DNA from: Antarctobacter heliothermus
GTDB taxonomy: Bacteria > Pseudomonadota > Alphaproteobacteria > Rhodobacterales > Rhodobacteraceae
Assembly: GCF_900188425.1 (NCBI RefSeq)
Contig: NZ_FZON01000010.1
Coordinates: forward strand, 51,195-115,194
Direction: 5' to 3'
Length of the DNA stretch: 64,000 nucleotides
Shown: piece after piece, positions 34,138 to 43,444 of the stretch
How the letters are laid out: every line of letters begins with the position of its first letter
How positions within the stretch are numbered: position 1 is the first letter of the stretch
Notes under the pieces: generated by a model
What the model saw: only the letters and a program-made list of their open reading frames with translations
The model's database searches: none
What the model was told of the DNA's origin: nothing
Program-made: the position numbers and the translations under genes

Positions 34138-34731
34138 ATGTCGTGGACCGATGAACGCGTAGAACTGCTCAAGAAGATGTGGTCCGAGGGCCAGTCGGCC
34201 AGCCAGATCGCCAAGGAACTGGGTGGGGTGACGCGCAACGCGGTGATCGGCAAGGTGCACCGTCTGGGCCTGTCGAACCGCGCAGGGGCCGCGCCCGCCG
34301 CGCAGGCCGAGGCCAAGCCGGCAGAGCCAAAGCCGCAGCCCAAGGCCAAGGCCCCGTCCAAACCGGCCCCGGCGAACAAGCCCGATCCGGCCCCCGAGGC
34401 CAAGCCGCAGCCTGCCGCCGTGGCCACCACGCCAGCAATCAGCCCGGCCCGCAAGGCGATCATCCCGGCCGGCCAGCCGTTGCCGCCGCAGCCGTCGACC
34501 AACGAGATCAGCCCAGAGGCGCTGGCCAAGGTCAGCGAGATCGAGAAAAAGGCCAAGAGGCTGACCCTGATGGAGCTGACCGAGCGGACCTGCAAATGGC
34601 CCGTCGGCGATCCGGCCACGGATGATTTCTGGTTCTGTGGTCTGCCTGTTCAGCAGGGCAAACCCTATTGCGAGGCCCATGTGGGCGTCGCGTTCCAGCC
34701 GATGAGCGCGCGGCGCGATCGTCGCCGGTGA
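34138..34731 (+). CDS. gcrA: GcrA cell-cycle regulator
   Basis: The 197-aa protein has an N-terminal DNA-binding domain MSWTDERVELLKKMWSEGQS with ASQIAKELGGVTRNAVIGKV. A long Lys/Pro/Ala-rich linker (about 50-125) follows, then a C-terminal RNA-polymerase sigma-70-binding domain with CKWPVGDP, FWFCGLP and CEAHV. In alphaproteobacteria GcrA stimulates transcription at CcrM-methylated GANTC promoters during the cell cycle. Length and domain order are normal. Confidence 0.96.
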   Translation: MSWTDERVELLKKMWSEGQSASQIAKELGGVTRNAVIGKVHRLGLSNRAGAAPAAQAEAKPAEPKPQPKAKAPSKPAPANKPDPAPEAKPQPAAVATTPAISPARKAIIPAGQPLPPQPSTNEISPEALAKVSEIEKKAKRLTLMELTERTCKWPVGDPATDDFWFCGLPVQQGKPYCEAHVGVAFQPMSARRDRRR

Positions 34732-34806
34732 AATTGGGTTGTCCACGCGTGGACAGCCGCACGCCTGTATAAAATCAATGGGTTACAGAGGCGGTTTTAC
34801 CTGCCG

Positions 34807-35064
34807 TTAAGATTCGACCCCCGGCGCGTCCTGCAATCGTAGGGCGCGTTTTGCGTCATTCAGGCAGGGGCCGCGCCAGCCGTAAAGCCCGGACACCTCC
34901 TCGATCATCCAGACGCCATCACCCAGCGCGCCTTCGTCTTCGGGGGCGGCTGCGATCCAGACCGGCAGCACATAGCGATAGTGTCCGCTGCCATCGGCCT
35001 GCATCTCGACCCGCGCGGTGCCTGCCGCGCTCTCAATCCGTTCGATCATTCGCCAGTCCATCAC
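34807..35064 (-). CDS. Small conserved-type protein, function unknown
   Basis: About 84 aa. The sequence is acidic with regular beta/alpha character (ARVEMQADGSGHYRYVLPVW, WMIEEVSGLYGWRGPCLND). No signal peptide or membrane segment. It is divergent from rimO with 42 bp between them. I do not recognise a domain, but composition and codon use look like its neighbours. Start may be the first or second of two adjacent ATGs. Confidence 0.65.
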   Translation of the reverse strand: MMDWRMIERIESAAGTARVEMQADGSGHYRYVLPVWIAAAPEDEGALGDGVWMIEEVSGLYGWRGPCLNDAKRALRLQDAPGVES

Positions 35065-35106
35065 CTGCTATCTTCCCCAGACGCCGCTGCCGCGCTATGA
35101 GGCGCC

Positions 35107-36468
35107 ATGTCACAGAATCCCCCAGATCTTCGCCCCGACCTTGCCCGCGCCCGCGTGACAGAGTCCGCCCGTCCCGGTCAGCCGACCATCGGCATGGTCA
35201 GCCTAGGCTGCCCCAAGGCCCTGGTCGACAGCGAACGCATCCTGACCCGGCTGCGCGCCGAGGGCTATGGCATCTCGTCCGATTATGCTGGTGCCGATGC
35301 GGTGATCGTCAACACCTGCGGATTTCTCGACAGCGCCAAGGCCGAAAGCCTTGACGCGATTGGCGAGGCGCTGACCGAAAACGGCCGCGTGATCGTGACT
35401 GGCTGTCTGGGGGCAGAGCCTGACTACATCACCGGCGCACATCCCAAGGTGCTGGCCGTCACGGGCCCGCACCAATACGAACAGGTGCTGGACGCGGTCC
35501 ATGCCGCCGTGCCGCCGGACCCTGACCCGTTTATCGACCTTCTGCCTGCCAGCGGTGTCAGCCTGACGCCGCGCCATTACAGTTACCTCAAGATTTCCGA
35601 GGGCTGCAATCACGCCTGCAAATTCTGCGTGATCCCCGACATGCGCGGCAAGCTGGCCAGCCGCCCGCACCGGGCCGTGCTGCGCGAGGCGGAAAAGCTG
35701 GTCGAGGCGGGGGTGCAGGAACTGCTGGTCATCAGCCAGGACACCTCGGCCTATGGCACCGACTGGAAAGACCGCGCGACCAAGTTCCCACTGCTGGATC
35801 TGGCGCGCGATCTGGGGGAGTTGGGCGCATGGGTGCGGATGCATTATGTCTATCCGTATCCCTATGTGCGTGAGCTGATCCCGCTGATGGCGGATGGCAA
35901 GGTGCTGCCCTATCTGGACATTCCGTTCCAGCACGCCCACCCGGACACGCTGCGCCGCATGGCGCGGCCTGCGGCGGCCTCGCGGACATTGGATGAGATC
36001 GCCGCGTGGCGCGCGATTTGTCCCGACATCACGCTGCGGTCGACATTCATCGTTGGCTATCCCGGCGAGACCGAGGCGGAATTCCAGACCCTGCTGGACT
36101 GGATGGACGAGGCGCAACTGGACCGGGTGGGCTGTTTTCAATACGAAAACGTCGCCGGGGCGCGGGCCAATGTCCTGCCGGATCATGTGCCGGAAGAGGT
36201 CAAGGCAGAGCGCTGGGCGCGGTTCATGGAAAAGGCGCAAGCGATTTCCGAGGCCAAGCTGGCGGCAAAACTGGGCCAGGTCATGGATGTGATAGTCGAT
36301 GACGTGGACGAGGATGGCGTGGCCACCTGCCGCACCAAGGCGGATGCACCCGAGATCGACGGCAACCTTTTCATCGACGAGGGCGCGGCGGATCTGAAGC
36401 CCGGCCAGATTGTCACCGTCGAGGTGGATGAAAGCGGCGAATACGACCTGTGGGGGCGGCTGGTCTGA
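35107..36468 (+). CDS. rimO: Ribosomal protein S12 methylthiotransferase
   Basis: The 453-aa radical-SAM enzyme adds a methylthio group to an aspartate of ribosomal protein S12. It has an N-terminal UPF0004 domain ([17 protein letters not shown], with further cysteines in NTCGF and TGCLG). The radical-SAM cluster is CNHACKFC (Cys167, Cys171, Cys174). A C-terminal TRAM domain ([13 protein letters not shown] ... GQIVTVEV) recognises the ribosome. The VDSERIL motif after GCPKA separates RimO from MiaB. Confidence 0.96.
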   Translation: MSQNPPDLRPDLARARVTESARPGQPTIGMVSLGCPKALVDSERILTRLRAEGYGISSDYAGADAVIVNTCGFLDSAKAESLDAIGEALTENGRVIVTGCLGAEPDYITGAHPKVLAVTGPHQYEQVLDAVHAAVPPDPDPFIDLLPASGVSLTPRHYSYLKISEGCNHACKFCVIPDMRGKLASRPHRAVLREAEKLVEAGVQELLVISQDTSAYGTDWKDRATKFPLLDLARDLGELGAWVRMHYVYPYPYVRELIPLMADGKVLPYLDIPFQHAHPDTLRRMARPAAASRTLDEIAAWRAICPDITLRSTFIVGYPGETEAEFQTLLDWMDEAQLDRVGCFQYENVAGARANVLPDHVPEEVKAERWARFMEKAQAISEAKLAAKLGQVMDVIVDDVDEDGVATCRTKADAPEIDGNLFIDEGAADLKPGQIVTVEVDESGEYDLWGRLV

Positions 36469-36600
36469 CCCCGAGAGGGGGCGTGAGGGGGCGTCATGCC
36501 AAAGGCATGCTTTCAGCTTGGCCCCCAGTGGGGCCGTGGGTGGGGGCGCTGCCCCCGTCTCCCTTCGGTCGACTCCCCCGGGATATTTTTGGCCAGAAGA
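36469..36600. repeat. Rhodobacteraceae-type GC-rich intergenic repeat
   Basis: GGCCCCCAGTGGGGCC, GGGGGCGCTGCCCCCGTCTC, then CTCCCCCGGGATATTTTTGG and CCAGAAGAAG. I recall this series as a dispersed intergenic unit downstream of genes in Rhodobacteraceae genomes. It contains nested palindromes and a GATATTTTTGG tract, and may act as a terminator for rimO. Confidence 0.6.
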
Positions 36601-36621
36601 AGCCGGGGTGTCGGTCTGCCT

Positions 36622-36860
36622 CTAGCCGGGTGGCATCGCCTCTTCGGCCATGTCGACAAGGGTCTGCATGAGCGGAGCGGGCAATTGGGTCGGCAGGCTG
36701 AGTTTCTGCATCACCTTGCCCGAAGCCATTTGGCGGATGTCGAGCGGTGTCAGTTCATTGTAGCGCTTTTTCCAATGGCGCAGCAGCAGCGTGTCGTAAG
36801 ACGTGATCTTGGGGTATTGGCGCCAAGCGTCGAACAGGTCTGGACGACTTAGTTCAGGCC
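36622..36860 (-). pseudogene. Gene fragment downstream of the sulfotransferase-like gene
   Basis: A frame ending at TAG 36622 reads ITSYDTLLLRHWKKRYNELT, DIRQMASGKVMQKLSLPTQ and ends QTLVDMAEEAMPPG, which looks like true protein. It has no ATG, GTG or TTG start in its own space and runs back, out of frame, into the 3' end of the sulfotransferase-like gene. It is probably the 3' remnant of a deleted or frameshifted gene. A rare start codon cannot be excluded. The parent family is not recognised. Confidence 0.45.
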
Positions 36861-37916
36861 GATACGCCGCAGAAGCCGCGACATCCTGCCATCCGTCGCC
36901 TCGGCCACTGACGCCTGCCAGAGCGACTCCTGTCTCGCGGCATCGACAGCGCAGATGTCGCCCACGTCCCGCAGCCTTTGAAAAGCGGCTTCGGCGTCTT
37001 CCTGCGGCATCGACGCCGGGCCGAGATCGGGAAACGCAACGCCCAAAATGTCCCTGGTCCAGTCCAGATCCGTAACGCGCGCCTCTGTCACGGCGCGCAC
37101 TTGGTCGAACAGTCTGGGCCGCGCGGCACCGGGAACCTTGGCATCGGTGGCAACGACAATCTTACGGAACGCTTTGAGGTTGTCACGGAAGCGGGCCGGC
37201 ACGGGGCGGGTGCCGCGAAAGATCTGCTGCAGGAGCGCCATCGCTTCGGCGGAGACGGAGGAGTTCTCTTCCGCCGGACCACGGGTCAAGGCACCGGCAT
37301 CGATCTCTGGCAAGGCCTGCGCCATGAAGTCCGTGACCACGTCGCCGTTCAAAAGCGCCTCGCGGGAAAACAATCGTGCGGTGATCGGGCCGGGCCCGTC
37401 CGAGACGAATGGGCCCAGCGCGTCGCGAATCCGCGACGCCGAGATTCTGCGAAATTCCGGTCGCTTTTTCACGTCCTGCTGGACGTTCGACAGAAAGAAC
37501 GGCGATGGACTGCGCAGATATGCGATGACCTGGGTCTCGTCGGCGATCTGCGCGCAGGTTTCGCGCAGTCGGGCCATCGCTTCGGGCGGAAAGGGGCGGA
37601 ACTGATTTTCACAACTCAGCACGACCGTCTGAGGGCGCTCATTCGCGATCCGGCTGCGTAGATCATTCCAGAGCTGTGCCGCTTGGGCGTGAGCCGCTTC
37701 GGGGGTTGGGGCAAGGCTGGACATTTGCACCGGGTCATCGGGCAGGCTGCCGGTCAGGAAAGGAAACAGAAGCTGGTGATTGTCGTGCCGGCCGGGATCG
37801 GGAAACAAAACCTGGCGATCTGCCAGAAGCGGCCCAGAGGCGCGCAAGGCGCGCTGGATAGAGGTCGATCCGGTTTTCCCGTGTCCGATATGAAGAACCA
37901 GCCGGACGGCTTTCAT
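36849..37916 (-). CDS. Sulfotransferase-like protein
   Basis: The 355-aa protein begins with a P-loop-like PAPS-binding motif LVLHIGHGKTGSTSIQRAL, the 5'-phosphosulfate-binding signature of sulfotransferases. The second half has no motif I recognise. It would transfer sulfate to a carbohydrate or lipid acceptor. No polysaccharide genes are adjacent, so the acceptor is unknown. A gene fragment follows in another frame. Confidence 0.72.
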   Translation of the reverse strand: MKAVRLVLHIGHGKTGSTSIQRALRASGPLLADRQVLFPDPGRHDNHQLLFPFLTGSLPDDPVQMSSLAPTPEAAHAQAAQLWNDLRSRIANERPQTVVLSCENQFRPFPPEAMARLRETCAQIADETQVIAYLRSPSPFFLSNVQQDVKKRPEFRRISASRIRDALGPFVSDGPGPITARLFSREALLNGDVVTDFMAQALPEIDAGALTRGPAEENSSVSAEAMALLQQIFRGTRPVPARFRDNLKAFRKIVVATDAKVPGAARPRLFDQVRAVTEARVTDLDWTRDILGVAFPDLGPASMPQEDAEAAFQRLRDVGDICAVDAARQESLWQASVAEATDGRMSRLLRRIGLN

Positions 37917-37941
37917 TGGTCTGCCCTCTTGGTGGCCGTGA

Positions 37942-38403
37942 TCAATGCGCGGTTTCGTCCTCTAGGTTCAGCTTCATGTCGATCAGGACCTTCTGGATGG
38001 CCACGGTTTCCTTGAGCAGGCGCTTGGCCTCATTGGCGGAAATCACGCCGTCTTCGATCGACTGGTTGTATTCGCCCATCAGGATGGCGAAGCGCTGGGC
38101 CAGCACGATGACATCCGAATTGACGTTGCCGGACGGTTTGGAATTGCGGCGGCTGTCGTCGAATTGCAGCTGAATGCCCTTCAGCTCTGCCAGCGCGGCC
38201 GTGACATGCGGGTAGGAGGCGGCCTCTTCGAGGGCGGCGACCGCGTCGACGGGCATGAACCGGTCGGCGTGTTCGGGATAGTCGGAGTAATAGCGGCCAA
38301 GCGTCGCCTTGGACTTGCCGGTGAGTTCGCACGCGGCCTCGATGCCCACGTCCTTGACGAGCGCCTCGATGTGTTTCTTCAGATACCGTCCAACAACAGA
38401 CAT
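37942..38403 (-). CDS. HTH-like conserved-type protein
   Basis: The 153-aa protein starts at ATG 38403. Residues about 1-45 look like a small DNA-binding domain (HIEALVKDVGIEAACELTGK followed by SKATLGRYYSD). The C-terminal part is a long helix ending in LLKETVAIQKVLIDMKLNLE. It resembles phage CII-type regulators in outline, but no other phage genes adjoin it. It ends 25 bp from the sulfotransferase-like gene and is divergent from tdk. Confidence 0.65.
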   Translation of the reverse strand: MSVVGRYLKKHIEALVKDVGIEAACELTGKSKATLGRYYSDYPEHADRFMPVDAVAALEEAASYPHVTAALAELKGIQLQFDDSRRNSKPSGNVNSDVIVLAQRFAILMGEYNQSIEDGVISANEAKRLLKETVAIQKVLIDMKLNLEDETAH

Positions 38404-38610
38404 ATGACGACCCCCTTTCCCCGGAGACCCGTTCCGGGGATCACCCAAAGGCTATTCCCACTATTTTCCCGCTTCTGCAATGTCATGCGCAAATCTGGCA
38501 AGGGTCAAGGCACCTCAGGCGGCAATCAAACGGAAATGTTCCGCTGTGCCTGCGAAGACGCGTCTTTTGCGTATCTTGCCAAATTTCGGTCCCTCGGGCA
38601 TCACCGGGCC

Positions 38611-39198
38611 ATGGCCAAGCTGCACTTTCAATACTCGACCATGAACGCGGGCAAATCGACGCTGCTGTTGCAGGCGGCGCACAATTACAACGAACGCGGC
38701 ATGGACACCTACCTGTTGACGGCAGCGATCGACAGCCGCGCGGGTGATGGTGTGATCGGGTCACGCATCGGGTTGTCGCGCCCGGCAGAGACGTTTGGCC
38801 CGCAGATGGATCTGTTTTCGCGCATTTCGGCGCGGCTGGATGCCGGTCCGGTGGCCTGCATCTTTATCGACGAGGCACAGTTTCTGACGCGTGAACAGGT
38901 CTGGCAACTGGCGCGGGTGGTCGATGATCTCGGGGTGCCGGTCATGGCCTACGGCCTACGGGTCGATTTCCGCGGAGAGCTGTTCCCCGGCTCAGCCGCG
39001 CTGTTGGCGCTGGCGGATGAAATGCGTGAGGTGCGCACGATCTGCCATTGCGGGCGCAAGGCGACGATGGTGATCCGGCAGGGCGCGGACGGCGCGGTGC
39101 TGACTGATGGGGAACAGGTCCAGATCGGCGGCAATGAGACCTATGTGAGCCTGTGCCGCAGGCATTGGCGTGAGGTCACGGGCGACCGGAACGGCTAG
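38611..39198 (+). CDS. tdk: Thymidine kinase
   Basis: The 195-aa type II thymidine kinase has P-loop STMNAGKSTLLLQAAHNY, Walker B CIFIDEAQFL and a zinc site from CHCGRKA and SLCRRHW. It phosphorylates thymidine in the salvage pathway. Start ATG 38611 gives the family-standard MAKLHFQYSTMNAGKS beginning. The stop adjoins that of the convergent metallo-hydrolase gene. Confidence 0.96.
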   Translation: MAKLHFQYSTMNAGKSTLLLQAAHNYNERGMDTYLLTAAIDSRAGDGVIGSRIGLSRPAETFGPQMDLFSRISARLDAGPVACIFIDEAQFLTREQVWQLARVVDDLGVPVMAYGLRVDFRGELFPGSAALLALADEMREVRTICHCGRKATMVIRQGADGAVLTDGEQVQIGGNETYVSLCRRHWREVTGDRNG

Positions 39199-39199
39199 C

Positions 39200-40108
39200 C
39201 TACTCCCATTCCATCTGCTCATAGACGGTTTGCGCATTGCGCCGGGCGAGCGCGTCGAACTGGTCCAGATAGGCAAAACCGGACTGGTCCACTTCGACCG
39301 CGTCAATGATATCGCCGCCATCGTCAATGTGGCTGCGCATCTTGTCCCGCAGGTTCGTCAGGTAGTCACGGGTGTCCTTTTGCGCGGTTGCCAGATCGGT
39401 GGCGGGGCCGTGGCCGGGGATCAGGTGCGTGGGGGCCAGCGCCTCTATCCGGGCGAAGGCATCCAGCCAATGGGCGCTGTCGGAGAACGCCATCACGCCC
39501 AGCACGCGGCCCACATAGACCACGTCGCCGGTAAAGACCGTGCCGCTGTCCGGCAGCCAGACAAGGCTGTCGCCGGGGGTATGGGCGGGGCCGACGTGCA
39601 TGATCTCTATCCGGGTGCCGCCAAGGGTCAGCTCATGCCTGTCGGCAAAAATGATATCTGGGGTGGTGGGCTTTGTCCCGGCCAGCCCTTCGGGGCCGAT
39701 CAACGCGTTCAGAGCGGTCATTTGCAGCGACGCCCGGTTCAGGTGATCCGCATGGGCGGCGGCAGAGGTCATGACGCTTGCGCCCTGCGTCTGCCAATAG
39801 CCGTTGCCCAGCCAGCGGTGATCCTGCCCGCCGGTGTTGATCACATAGGCAACCGGGCTGTCGGTCAGGGTTTGCACCACGGCATGCAGCGCCTTGGCTC
39901 CGTTCCAGCTGCCGCCGGGATCGACCAGCACGGCGCCCTCAGCCGTGTCGATCAGGCCAAAGGTGGCGTTGTTGCCAAGGTTGTCCGGGTCGCGCTGCGT
40001 TGCGGGGCCTTCGATGGCCCAGATGCCGGGGGCGACCTGTTGGGGTGTCAGTGTCTCGGCGGCCAGCGTCAGCGGCCAGAGCAAGAGCAGGGCGGTCAGT
40101 CTGATCAT
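39200..40108 (-). CDS. SoxH-like metallo-beta-lactamase-fold hydrolase
   Basis: The 302-aa protein starts at ATG 40108 with a Sec leader (LTALLLLWPLTLAAE). The MBL fold is clear from HTPGDSLVWLPDSGTVFTGD and HLIPGHGP. The first metal motif, normally HxHxDH, reads TGGQDH, so both leading His are absent and one metal site is altered. This resembles SoxH / quinoprotein-relay hydrolases rather than lactamases. Periplasmic; substrate unknown. Confidence 0.82.
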   Translation of the reverse strand: MIRLTALLLLWPLTLAAETLTPQQVAPGIWAIEGPATQRDPDNLGNNATFGLIDTAEGAVLVDPGGSWNGAKALHAVVQTLTDSPVAYVINTGGQDHRWLGNGYWQTQGASVMTSAAAHADHLNRASLQMTALNALIGPEGLAGTKPTTPDIIFADRHELTLGGTRIEIMHVGPAHTPGDSLVWLPDSGTVFTGDVVYVGRVLGVMAFSDSAHWLDAFARIEALAPTHLIPGHGPATDLATAQKDTRDYLTNLRDKMRSHIDDGGDIIDAVEVDQSGFAYLDQFDALARRNAQTVYEQMEWE

Positions 40109-40254
40109 CGGTCTTCTCCGGCATTGGGGTCGCGGCAGCCTAAGGCGCGGGCTGTGTTGTTGTGAAGGCAGACGGATGCGGCGCATCGTCCGGGTCGAAT
40201 TTTGCGATCCGGCAAGACTGCGGTAGCCTGCCAGCGCGCAACGGGAGATCCGCG

Positions 40255-40884
40255 ATGGCACTGGAGCTGAAGGACGAAGCCACCACCCACACGCGGCTGC
40301 GCGAGATCCTGCCGCACTGGACAGGCAATGCCAGCCGCAAGGATCTGGATCATATCAACGCGGTGGGGCGTGCCTATATCGCGCGCTGCCCCTATGTGCT
40401 GGTTTCGACCGTGGGGGCGGACGGGCGGCATGACATTTCGCCCAAGGGCGATGCGCCGGGCTTTGTCGAGGTCGTGGGCGACCATACGTTGATCATCCCG
40501 GACCGGCTGGGCAATCACCGGCTGGACAGCTTTGAAAACCTTCTGACCAACCCCGGTGTGGGGCTGATCTTTCTGATCCCCGGCAACAAGGAGACGCTGC
40601 GCGTGTCTGGCACCGGGCGCATCGCGGCGGACGCGGATCTGCGCGCGCGCCATGCGATTAACGGCAGGTCGCCGGATCTGGTTTTGGTGGTCACGGTCGA
40701 GCAGGCCTTTATGCATTGTTCGAAATCCTCGGTGCGGTCGCGCCTTTGGGTGCCGGATCTTTGGCCGGATACAGATGATGTGCCGCTAATGTCGGAATGG
40801 GTAAAAGCGGCTGTGGACACCGAACAGACGCTGGACGAGGTGCAGGCGATCCACGACAAGGACGCGGCGACCCGGCTGTATTGA
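40255..40884 (+). CDS. FMN-binding PPOX-family protein (MSMEG_1061 type)
   Basis: The 209-aa split-barrel flavoprotein has YVLVSTVGADGRHDISPKGD, LIIPDRLGNHRLDSFENLL and NPGVGLIFLIPGNKETLRV, matching the FMN-dependent PPOX subfamily related to MSMEG_1061. It probably reduces a small molecule with a flavin or F420-like cofactor, but the substrate is not known. It is followed 53 nt later by an MFS transporter on the same strand. Confidence 0.85.
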   Translation: MALELKDEATTHTRLREILPHWTGNASRKDLDHINAVGRAYIARCPYVLVSTVGADGRHDISPKGDAPGFVEVVGDHTLIIPDRLGNHRLDSFENLLTNPGVGLIFLIPGNKETLRVSGTGRIAADADLRARHAINGRSPDLVLVVTVEQAFMHCSKSSVRSRLWVPDLWPDTDDVPLMSEWVKAAVDTEQTLDEVQAIHDKDAATRLY

Positions 40885-40937
40885 ACGCAGGCCATCCTGG
40901 TGCTTGCAGCCTGCCCACGATCCACTACGGTGCCCTC

Positions 40938-42263
40938 ATGATCCGCCAGCTTTTGCCCGTCAGCGCCCTATTGTTCGGTTCCGCCCTGTTGCTGTTTGCG
41001 GGCGGTATTCACGGGCTGATCCTGCCCCTGCGCGGCGCGCAAGAGGGGTTTGGTGCCACGTCTCTGGGTCTGTTGGGCACCGGCTGGGCGGTGGGCTATG
41101 TGGCGGGCTGTTACTTTGTGCCGCGCATCGTGGGGTCGGTCGGCCACATCCGCGCGTTTGGCGTGATGTGCGCCTTTGCCGCCGTGTCGATCCTGTTGCA
41201 GGCGTTGTTGGTGTCGGCAGAGTTCTGGATTCCGGTGCGCGCGGTGTCGGGGTTCTGCTTTGCCGGGGCTGCTATGATTGTCGAAAGCTGGCTGTCGGAC
41301 CGGGCCAGTCCGCAGACGCGCGGCACGATCTTTGGCATCTACACCATGGTGAACCTTGCGGCGATGACCGCCGGTCAGATGGTGATTGCGTTGGGCAGCG
41401 TGGCCGGGTTCATGTTCTTTGCGGTCGGAGCGATTGTCTACATTCTGGCGCTGGTGCCGACGGCGCTGTCGACAACCCACACGCCCGCGCCGCTGACCTC
41501 GGTGAACCTGAACCTGTCGCTGCTCTGGCGCAACTCTCCGGTGGCGGTGGTGGCGGTCTTTCTGGTCGGGATTTCCAACGCGTCGTTTGGCACGCTGGCG
41601 GCGGTCTACGCGGGCGGCGTCGGGCTGCCGTTGACGACCATCGCGCTGTTCGCCTCTATCCCGATCCTGGCCGGGGCGGCGTCACAGGTGCCGATCGGCT
41701 ATCTCAGCGACCGGATGGACCGGCGCAAGGTGCTGGTGGGGGCGTCGGCGCTGGCCTTGGTGGCGGATCTGGGGTTCATCATTCTGGCACCCCAAGACCG
41801 GATGACAAACCTGATCCTTGTCGCCGCCTTTGGCGCGGCGATCTTTGCGATGTATCCGATCATTGTGGCCCATGCGAATGACCACGCGCCCGAAGGCACC
41901 TCTATTCAGGTGTCAGGTGGGTTGCTGATGGTTTTTGGCCTTGGGTCTATCGCGGGACCGCTTGCGGCGGGTCTGATGATGTCCGTGGCAGGGTCGCAGG
42001 GGTTGTTCATGACCACCATCACGGCGCATGTGGTGGTGATCCTTTACACGCTGTGGCGGATCTTGCAGCGCGCAGCCGTGCCCGAGAACGAAAAGGGCGC
42101 GTTCCAGATGTCGGCCCCCGCCCGTGGCATCACGCCCGAAACAGCGGCCCTCGCCGGAGGCGAGGAGGAGGCTGAAGAGTTGGAAGAGGCGATGGATGCC
42201 GAAGACGCCGCAGAAAAAGCGGAGGTTCAGGCCCGTTCGAGCAGCACCGACCCCACCGAATAA
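40938..42263 (+). CDS. MFS transporter (YcaD-like)
   Basis: The 441-aa protein has 12 hydrophobic segments (about 1-390), with the MFS loop motif GYLSDRMDRRKVLVG between TM8 and TM9 and ESWLSDRASPQTRGTIFG after TM4. It resembles the YcaD/UhpT-like fold group of unknown substrate. The last 45 residues are a cytoplasmic acidic, Ala/Glu-rich helix (GGEEEAEELEEAMDAEDAAE). The 3' end overlaps the convergent KAS III-like gene by 37 bp. Confidence 0.9.
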   Translation: MIRQLLPVSALLFGSALLLFAGGIHGLILPLRGAQEGFGATSLGLLGTGWAVGYVAGCYFVPRIVGSVGHIRAFGVMCAFAAVSILLQALLVSAEFWIPVRAVSGFCFAGAAMIVESWLSDRASPQTRGTIFGIYTMVNLAAMTAGQMVIALGSVAGFMFFAVGAIVYILALVPTALSTTHTPAPLTSVNLNLSLLWRNSPVAVVAVFLVGISNASFGTLAAVYAGGVGLPLTTIALFASIPILAGAASQVPIGYLSDRMDRRKVLVGASALALVADLGFIILAPQDRMTNLILVAAFGAAIFAMYPIIVAHANDHAPEGTSIQVSGGLLMVFGLGSIAGPLAAGLMMSVAGSQGLFMTTITAHVVVILYTLWRILQRAAVPENEKGAFQMSAPARGITPETAALAGGEEEAEELEEAMDAEDAAEKAEVQARSSSTDPTE

Positions 42264-43345
42264 CCCGCGCCAAAAGAACAGATCACGCCTCTAGCGCCCT
42301 TGGGCATGTCGTCCGAGTGTTTTGAAAAGGCGATGATCGACCCGGCAGAGGACGTATTGGCATAGTCCTGCAGGATGTTGGGCTGTTCGCCGTCTTCTGG
42401 CACGCGGCCCAGCACCTTTTTGCCAATAAAATCGTTCATCGTCTTGTTGGCCTGATGCAGCCAGAGGCGTTTCAGATCATCCGCCTGCCACCCCTCTTCG
42501 TCGAGGTGGCCAAGGATGTGGGCCGACACCATGGGCAGCACCTCTTTGAACACCTTGCGCCCGTTCTGCATGAACTGCATGTCGCGGCGATCTTCCATCT
42601 GGTCGTGGGTGCGGCGCAGAAAGCCGTTGTTGTTGCGGATGTTGTTGGAAAACTGCGTGGCGCAGCGGGTGGAGTGGATTTTCCAGTGGTCGCCTTGCGC
42701 CTCTTCGGCGGCCTCTACCAGCACGGCGGTGCAGACATCGCCAAAGATGAAGTGACAGTCACGGTCGCGCCATTCCAGGTGGGCGGAGCAAATCTCGGGG
42801 CAGACGACCAGCGCGCGTTTCACGCTGCCTGCGCGGATCATGTCGGCGGCGGCCTGAATGCCGAAAGTGGCCGACGAACACGCGACGTTCATGTCAAAGG
42901 CAAAGCCGCCAGCGCCCAACAGTTGCTGGATCTCGATGGCGACAGCGGGGTAGGCGCGTTCGTGGTTCGAGGCGGCGCAGATCACCAGATCGACCTCGGC
43001 GCCCGCGCGCCCGGCCATATCCAGCGCCTTGGTGCAGGCGTCGACCGCCATTTCGGCCATGTGACCGGGGGCGTCATCGGGACGGGCCGCCAGATGGGGA
43101 AACATGCGCGCCGGGTCCAGAACGCCGTCCTTGTCCAGCACATAGCGGCTTTCGATGCCGGAGGCGGAAAAGATGAAATCGGCGCTGGAGTGGGTCATGG
43201 TCTCTGCCTCACCGGCGGCAATCGCCCCGGCGTTTTCGGCATTCCAGCGATCGGCGTAGGCATTGAACGCCTCGACCAGTTCGTCGTTCGAGATGCTCAA
43301 GGAAGGGGTAAAGACCCCGTGTCCTGTGATCGCTGGCATGGTCAT
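42227..43345 (-). CDS. Beta-ketoacyl-ACP synthase III-like condensing enzyme
   Basis: The 372-aa thiolase-fold protein has the FabH triad: Cys156 in MNVACSSATFG, His in RLWLHQANKTM and Asn in DYANTSSAGS. The ending FGAGYSVGSVLLERA is also typical. It is longer than housekeeping FabH (about 320) with an N-terminal insertion, so it is more likely a paralogue that condenses a special acyl primer. It stands alone with no fatty-acid genes next to it. Confidence 0.9.
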   Translation of the reverse strand: MTMPAITGHGVFTPSLSISNDELVEAFNAYADRWNAENAGAIAAGEAETMTHSSADFIFSASGIESRYVLDKDGVLDPARMFPHLAARPDDAPGHMAEMAVDACTKALDMAGRAGAEVDLVICAASNHERAYPAVAIEIQQLLGAGGFAFDMNVACSSATFGIQAAADMIRAGSVKRALVVCPEICSAHLEWRDRDCHFIFGDVCTAVLVEAAEEAQGDHWKIHSTRCATQFSNNIRNNNGFLRRTHDQMEDRRDMQFMQNGRKVFKEVLPMVSAHILGHLDEEGWQADDLKRLWLHQANKTMNDFIGKKVLGRVPEDGEQPNILQDYANTSSAGSIIAFSKHSDDMPKGARGVICSFGAGYSVGSVLLERA

Positions 43346-43444
43346 GGCGCGTCCTCCTGCAAGGGACGGAACCCCAAGCGCGGCCCAAGGTCAAGGGAAC
43401 CTGTTCCCGTGTTCTGCGTTCCCTAACGAAAGGAGGTACACAAA

